Positions 60,419 through 64,000 of a DNA stretch of 64,000 nucleotides are shown here, in pieces. Below the pieces are notes generated by a model. That model made no database searches. It was not told the DNA's origin and saw only the letters and a program-made list of their open reading frames with translations. This stretch comes from Pristionchus mayeri (Eukaryota; Nematoda; Chromadorea; Rhabditida; Neodiplogasteridae). Every line of letters starts with the position of its first letter. The stretch's first letter is position 1. The translations under genes and the position numbers were made by a program. The stretch is from positions 1,116,001-1,180,000 of the forward strand of contig BTRK01000002.1 in assembly GCA_036245805.1 (NCBI GenBank), read 5' to 3'.

Positions 60419-63102
60419 TTAAATTGTAAAAGAATTAGTGGCGATCTTAGGCTTGATGAATACTCGTCGGTATGGTGGAAGGTAGACCACGTTGATAATC
60501 GGAGAGAGGAGAGCAGATAGGCTGCTTCCCTGAAACGGATCGATTTAGATTTCAAATTTTTGGCATTTTGTTGCCAAGAATGTTGAGAATGTACCGTTCT
60601 TAAACCGCGATGACAAATACAATTCCCTTTTAGAAAAGAAAATGCTTTATTTCGTGTCTACACCCGCTGTGAATGGATACTTACCAAAAGAATAAGTCGC
60701 TGGGCCCATTCTCCAGAGTATAGCCCGGCAGAGTCGAGCGCCCATGCTAGAACAACTACTACAGTGAATACTGGCAGGAACATTTGCAGTGTTAGTGCCT
60801 GGATGAGTATTTACCGGTAATATTATAACGTGAATCATATGCAAACCTGTGTTTCCATGATGAATTCGTTCGTTTTTGCTCTGAAATTAAGCATTTTAGC
60901 GTTTGTCAAGCAATCAGGATTCATTTTCAACAGAAAAGCCTATAATGGCCAACACCCGTAACAAAGACTACACTAAAACGGCGATAATTAGCGAATGAGC
61001 AAACAGAATCAAAAAGTGCATTATTTTTCAAGACCATCCCCCCATCTGTATTCTTTCTCTCCGGAAATGGTGTTGCACACATAATGAGATTAGCATTGTG
61101 GTGATTGCTATCCTTAGAACGAATATTATTGTGGTAGCGAGCGTAGGAAAGGATGAAGAGATAATGAAGAAGCAGAAATACGCCTCCTCTTTGATATCAG
61201 TCCCTGAAAAAGAGTGAATTCCAAAAACATAAGAAATCGAAGGAAAACCGCGAATAAATATCTCACAAGCCATAACATATCCTTCAAATTTCTGAAAATC
61301 ATTCTCAGCCCCTTCTGAGGCGCGGTGGAAGCTTATGTAAAATAGAAACTATAAATTAACATAATCTCAAATGTTTTCCAAAGTAACGCACCATAATTCC
61401 ACCCATAATCAAATGCGAGCATAGGCACGACAGCCAAACAACGCATCGGGATGGTTGTCGGTCAGAATTCGATTGTGTTGTGTAAACCCGGAATGCGAAG
61501 GAAAGGAGAAGAATTGAAGTCGATTGATACACGCAAAACGCAAGTGCGCCTAGCAAAAAAACGATTATTTAGATAACTAAATATTAAAAAATAGAATCTT
61601 ACATTGACATACAGCGCAGAACTCGAATCCTATACTGGAGCATCTACCGATGAAAACGAAACCTGTCTTTAAATAATGCAAAGATACAAGCCTGAATGAA
61701 TATTTGTGATCAAAATAATAAATATGAAGCTAACCGGGTCCCTACCAGTCCGTTCAACACGGCGGCAACAACATCAACAGTGGCGTTGTTAATCAAATAT
61801 ATTGAAAATACGCGCATCTCTTTCGGAGTTCTAAAAATAGTGAAAGTATAAACATAATACGAAAACTCGAATGGGGAATACAGTACAGTTGAGCGTACAG
61901 CCACAGTAACAGTGCAGTTACAGTTACATTTCAGAGATGATAAAAGCGAGTAATATCACGCCATTCACGAGAGAATCGAGCTAAAATCGCCATTCCTGGG
62001 AATGGAGCTGAAATCGTGAAATGAGTTCTAACCGGTTTCGGGCACCCTGAGCCATGTCTGAGTGTCCCCCGAAATATTTTTGTGCATGCTTCATTTTGGA
62101 GCTCCCTACGTGGGGTCAGATATCGGCATCACCCACTTTTTCTTGGATACCGTGTAAGATAGAGCAAAATTGACCTCTGAGTGACCCCAGCTCATTTTTT
62201 GAGCTCTATCGATCTATACAAACCAACTTCTCTAAAACCCATTTTGAACAGTAGCACACTTCAGGCCGAGTTTCTCAAAAATGTAGGTCAAGCAGCAGCT
62301 GAAAATTTCACAGTAGATACAGCTCAGCGAGAGCTTTCCAATAAGTGGTTTGCGTAAAAAATCCGGGCACGGTGGTGAGAGTTTCGCCCTTTTAACTTCG
62401 TCTTGATCGTTTGAACTTTATTTTCAACGGGGATAACGATAGGAAATCGATTTTTTTTCGGCCGAGCGCTCCGAAAAGAGCGCTCTTTTTCGGCCGACAT
62501 TTTCGGCCGAGCGCTCCGAAAAGAGCGGTGTGACGATCCTGACGAAGTTAAAAGGGCGAAACTCTCACCACCGTGCTCGCATTTTTTTCGCAAACCACTT
62601 ATTGGAAAGCTCTCGCTGAGCTGCATCTACTGTGAAAATTTCAGCTGCTGCTTGACCTACATTTTTGAGAAAATTGGCCTGAAGTGTACTACTGTTCAAA
62701 ATGGGTTTTAGAGAAATTGGTTTGTATAGATCGATAGAGCTCAAAAAATGAGTTGGGGTCACACAGAAATCAATTTTGCTCTATCTTACACCGTATCGAA
62801 GAAAACTGCTCTCAAAGTGGGTGATGCCGGTATCCGACCTTACACAGGGAGCTCCAAAATGAAGCATGCACAAAAAGATTTCGGGGGTCACTCAGACATG
62901 CCTCAGGGTGCCCGAAACCGGTTAGAACTCATTTCGCCATTCCCATGCTCAGCTCGATTCTCTCATGAGAGGCGTGATATACAAATATCTGAAAACGCAT
63001 ATACCTGAATATGATTAGGCAAATGAGCAGGATTTTGGCTATGACTGCAAATATGTCGAAGAAATAGAGAATAACCATTTGGATATCGTCGTCGCGAGTC
63101 AT
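60419..63102 (-). CDS. Chemoreceptor C, Str-superfamily (SRD-like) 7TM receptor
   Basis: Start ATG at 63102-63100 (MTRDDDIQMVILYFF, TM1 ending LICLIIF) with donor AG|GTATAT. The next exon resumes after ATTTTTAG with TPKEMRVFSIYLINNATVD (TM2). Then FIGRCSSIGFEFCAVCQ; ALAFCVYQSTSILLLSF (TM3) with FRVYTTQS; CVVWLSCLCSHLIMGGIM (TM4); a loop; SSSFPTLATTIIFVLRI (TM5); a METQ-ALTLQMFLPVFTVVVVLAW exon (TM6); and GSSLSALLSPIINVVYLPPYRR (TM7 with PYRR), ending TAA 60421-60419. The TPKEM and PPYRR landmarks fit SRD-type receptors. Intron 1 is about 1.2 kb because of a foldback insertion; the remaining introns are short. Several joints (61028-61273, 61356-61556) were read from frame continuity only. Confidence 0.75.
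61953..62980. mobile_element. 1.03-kb foldback element in intron 1 of chemoreceptor C
   Basis: The left end ATATCACGCCATTCACGAG pairs with the right end CTCATGAGAGGCGTGATAT. The arms are about 480 bp, for example GTTCTAACCGGTTTCGGGC and GAGCTCTATCGATCTATA, and are inverted around a GC-rich core with TTCGGCCGAGCGCTCCGAAA repeats (about 62455-62525). No frame of its own. Target duplication not resolved. Confidence 0.85.
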
Positions 63103-64000
63103 TACGGAGCTTCTGAAAATACATCTGTCATCTCAGAAATGATTATAAATCTGAGCTTATTGAAGGATTGTCTGATATATGGCACAAAACATGGATGGGA
63201 ATGTTGGCACACACTACACGCTGGGTTCATAGCTAAGCAGGCGTGACAAAAAACCAGCCGCGGGCCGCATATCAAATTATCCCTCGATGACGATAACATA
63301 ACATAAATCAATAAGGAATTATACGCAGATCGGTATTGTATTCCGCTTAGCCCGAAATGGTTTCGGGTCAAACGAAAACAAACGGAGTCAAGGAAACGGT
63401 TCGGAAATGGCTTGTTCGTCTGTCCGCTTGACGAACAAGCCATTTTCCCAATTAAAATATTGTTTATCGAATTTCAGATCCACCGTAACTGATCTATTTT
63501 TTGAATGCGTGACATACTGCATGCTCGCTAATGAACTTGAAGTGGACGATGCACTATCTAGCTCTGTGATGTTTGGCCTTTACAGAAGCTTGAAAGGTGC
63601 TGGTATATTCGGTGGAAGGTCTCTCATAACCGTTCGAGTGAAGAGGGTGCATTGAGGATTGCGAATTCCGTAGTGTATGGGGCGGGCATACAACATGCAT
63701 GTCTCATTTTTTCATTAATCTATTGATTTTGTTTGCCTTCATCAACTTATCTAAAATCTTACTGTTCTGTCTTTCAAATAATAATGTAAAACTTCATACG
63801 CACTTAACACCGCAATTAACATAAGTGACTCCCATCGCGGCCAGCCCCATGTGGCAATCAGCGTTTAGGGTAAAATTATTGATATCGGAATATATTAGGG
63901 GATGAGCTCATTGAATAAACGCGAAGAAGGGGGTGAGCCATATATCCCAGAAGTGCCTAAATTTCGAAACTCGGCCAAATGTGAGTGAGTAAGGCAGTTA
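63103..64000. other. Intergenic to window end
   Basis: Upstream region of chemoreceptor C. It contains one strong hairpin (63403-63448). No gene recognised. Confidence 0.45.
63403..63448. repeat. Short perfect hairpin
   Basis: GGAAATGGCTTGTTCGTC pairs with GACGAACAAGCCATTTTCC around a 9-nt loop. Could be a MITE remnant or a structured RNA element; nothing nearby decides. Confidence 0.6.

Overview
Eukaryotic window that reads as a nematode genome. The grounds are short introns (about 45-60 bp) with TTTCAG-type acceptors, nematode-type 7TM chemoreceptors, Tc1/mariner elements, and a 16-nt stretch identical to the 3' part of the nematode SL1 spliced leader at 51179-51194 (SL1 recalled from knowledge). 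The species cannot be named from this. Gene models were spliced by eye on both strands and checked for phase; no alignment was run.

Layout. 1-1107: C-terminal exons of a Lys/Glu-rich protein. 2020-5072 (-): an 11-exon protein with two membrane segments. 6109-7455: a foldback element, followed by a (GA)n tract. 9713-20980: an 11.3-kb Tc1-like transposon with very long inverted termini, a spliced DD34E transposase, a divergent 579-aa accessory gene and a small Arg-rich mini-gene in each terminus; it sits inside a small secreted-protein locus. 22507-23747: a mariner element. 24966-27959 and 33010-39091: tandem G-protein alpha genes with matching intron phases. The second carries in intron 1 another copy of the same mariner, itself split by a 2-kb foldback element.

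39463-46450: three chemoreceptor genes (-,+,-), the outer two being paralogs. 48090-48676: a small secreted protein. 49165-54437 (-): a secretory-pathway gene whose introns hold a degenerate mariner, an intronless UFD1 copy with an SL1 remnant and an A12 tract, and a tandem array of duplicated 81-bp exons that share an in-frame TGA. 55157-56063 (+): a secreted-protein candidate. 56203-59045 (+): a multi-pass membrane protein. 60419-63102 (-): an SRD-like chemoreceptor with a foldback element in its first intron.

Functionally the window is a sensory-signalling neighbourhood (four chemoreceptor genes, two G-alpha genes) heavily remodelled by class II transposons and at least one retroposition. 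The strongest candidates for something new are the cargo-bearing giant Tc1-like element and the SL1-tagged UFD1 retrocopy lying beside the stop-bearing exon array. The main caveats are manual splice calls, possible homopolymer errors and no database search.
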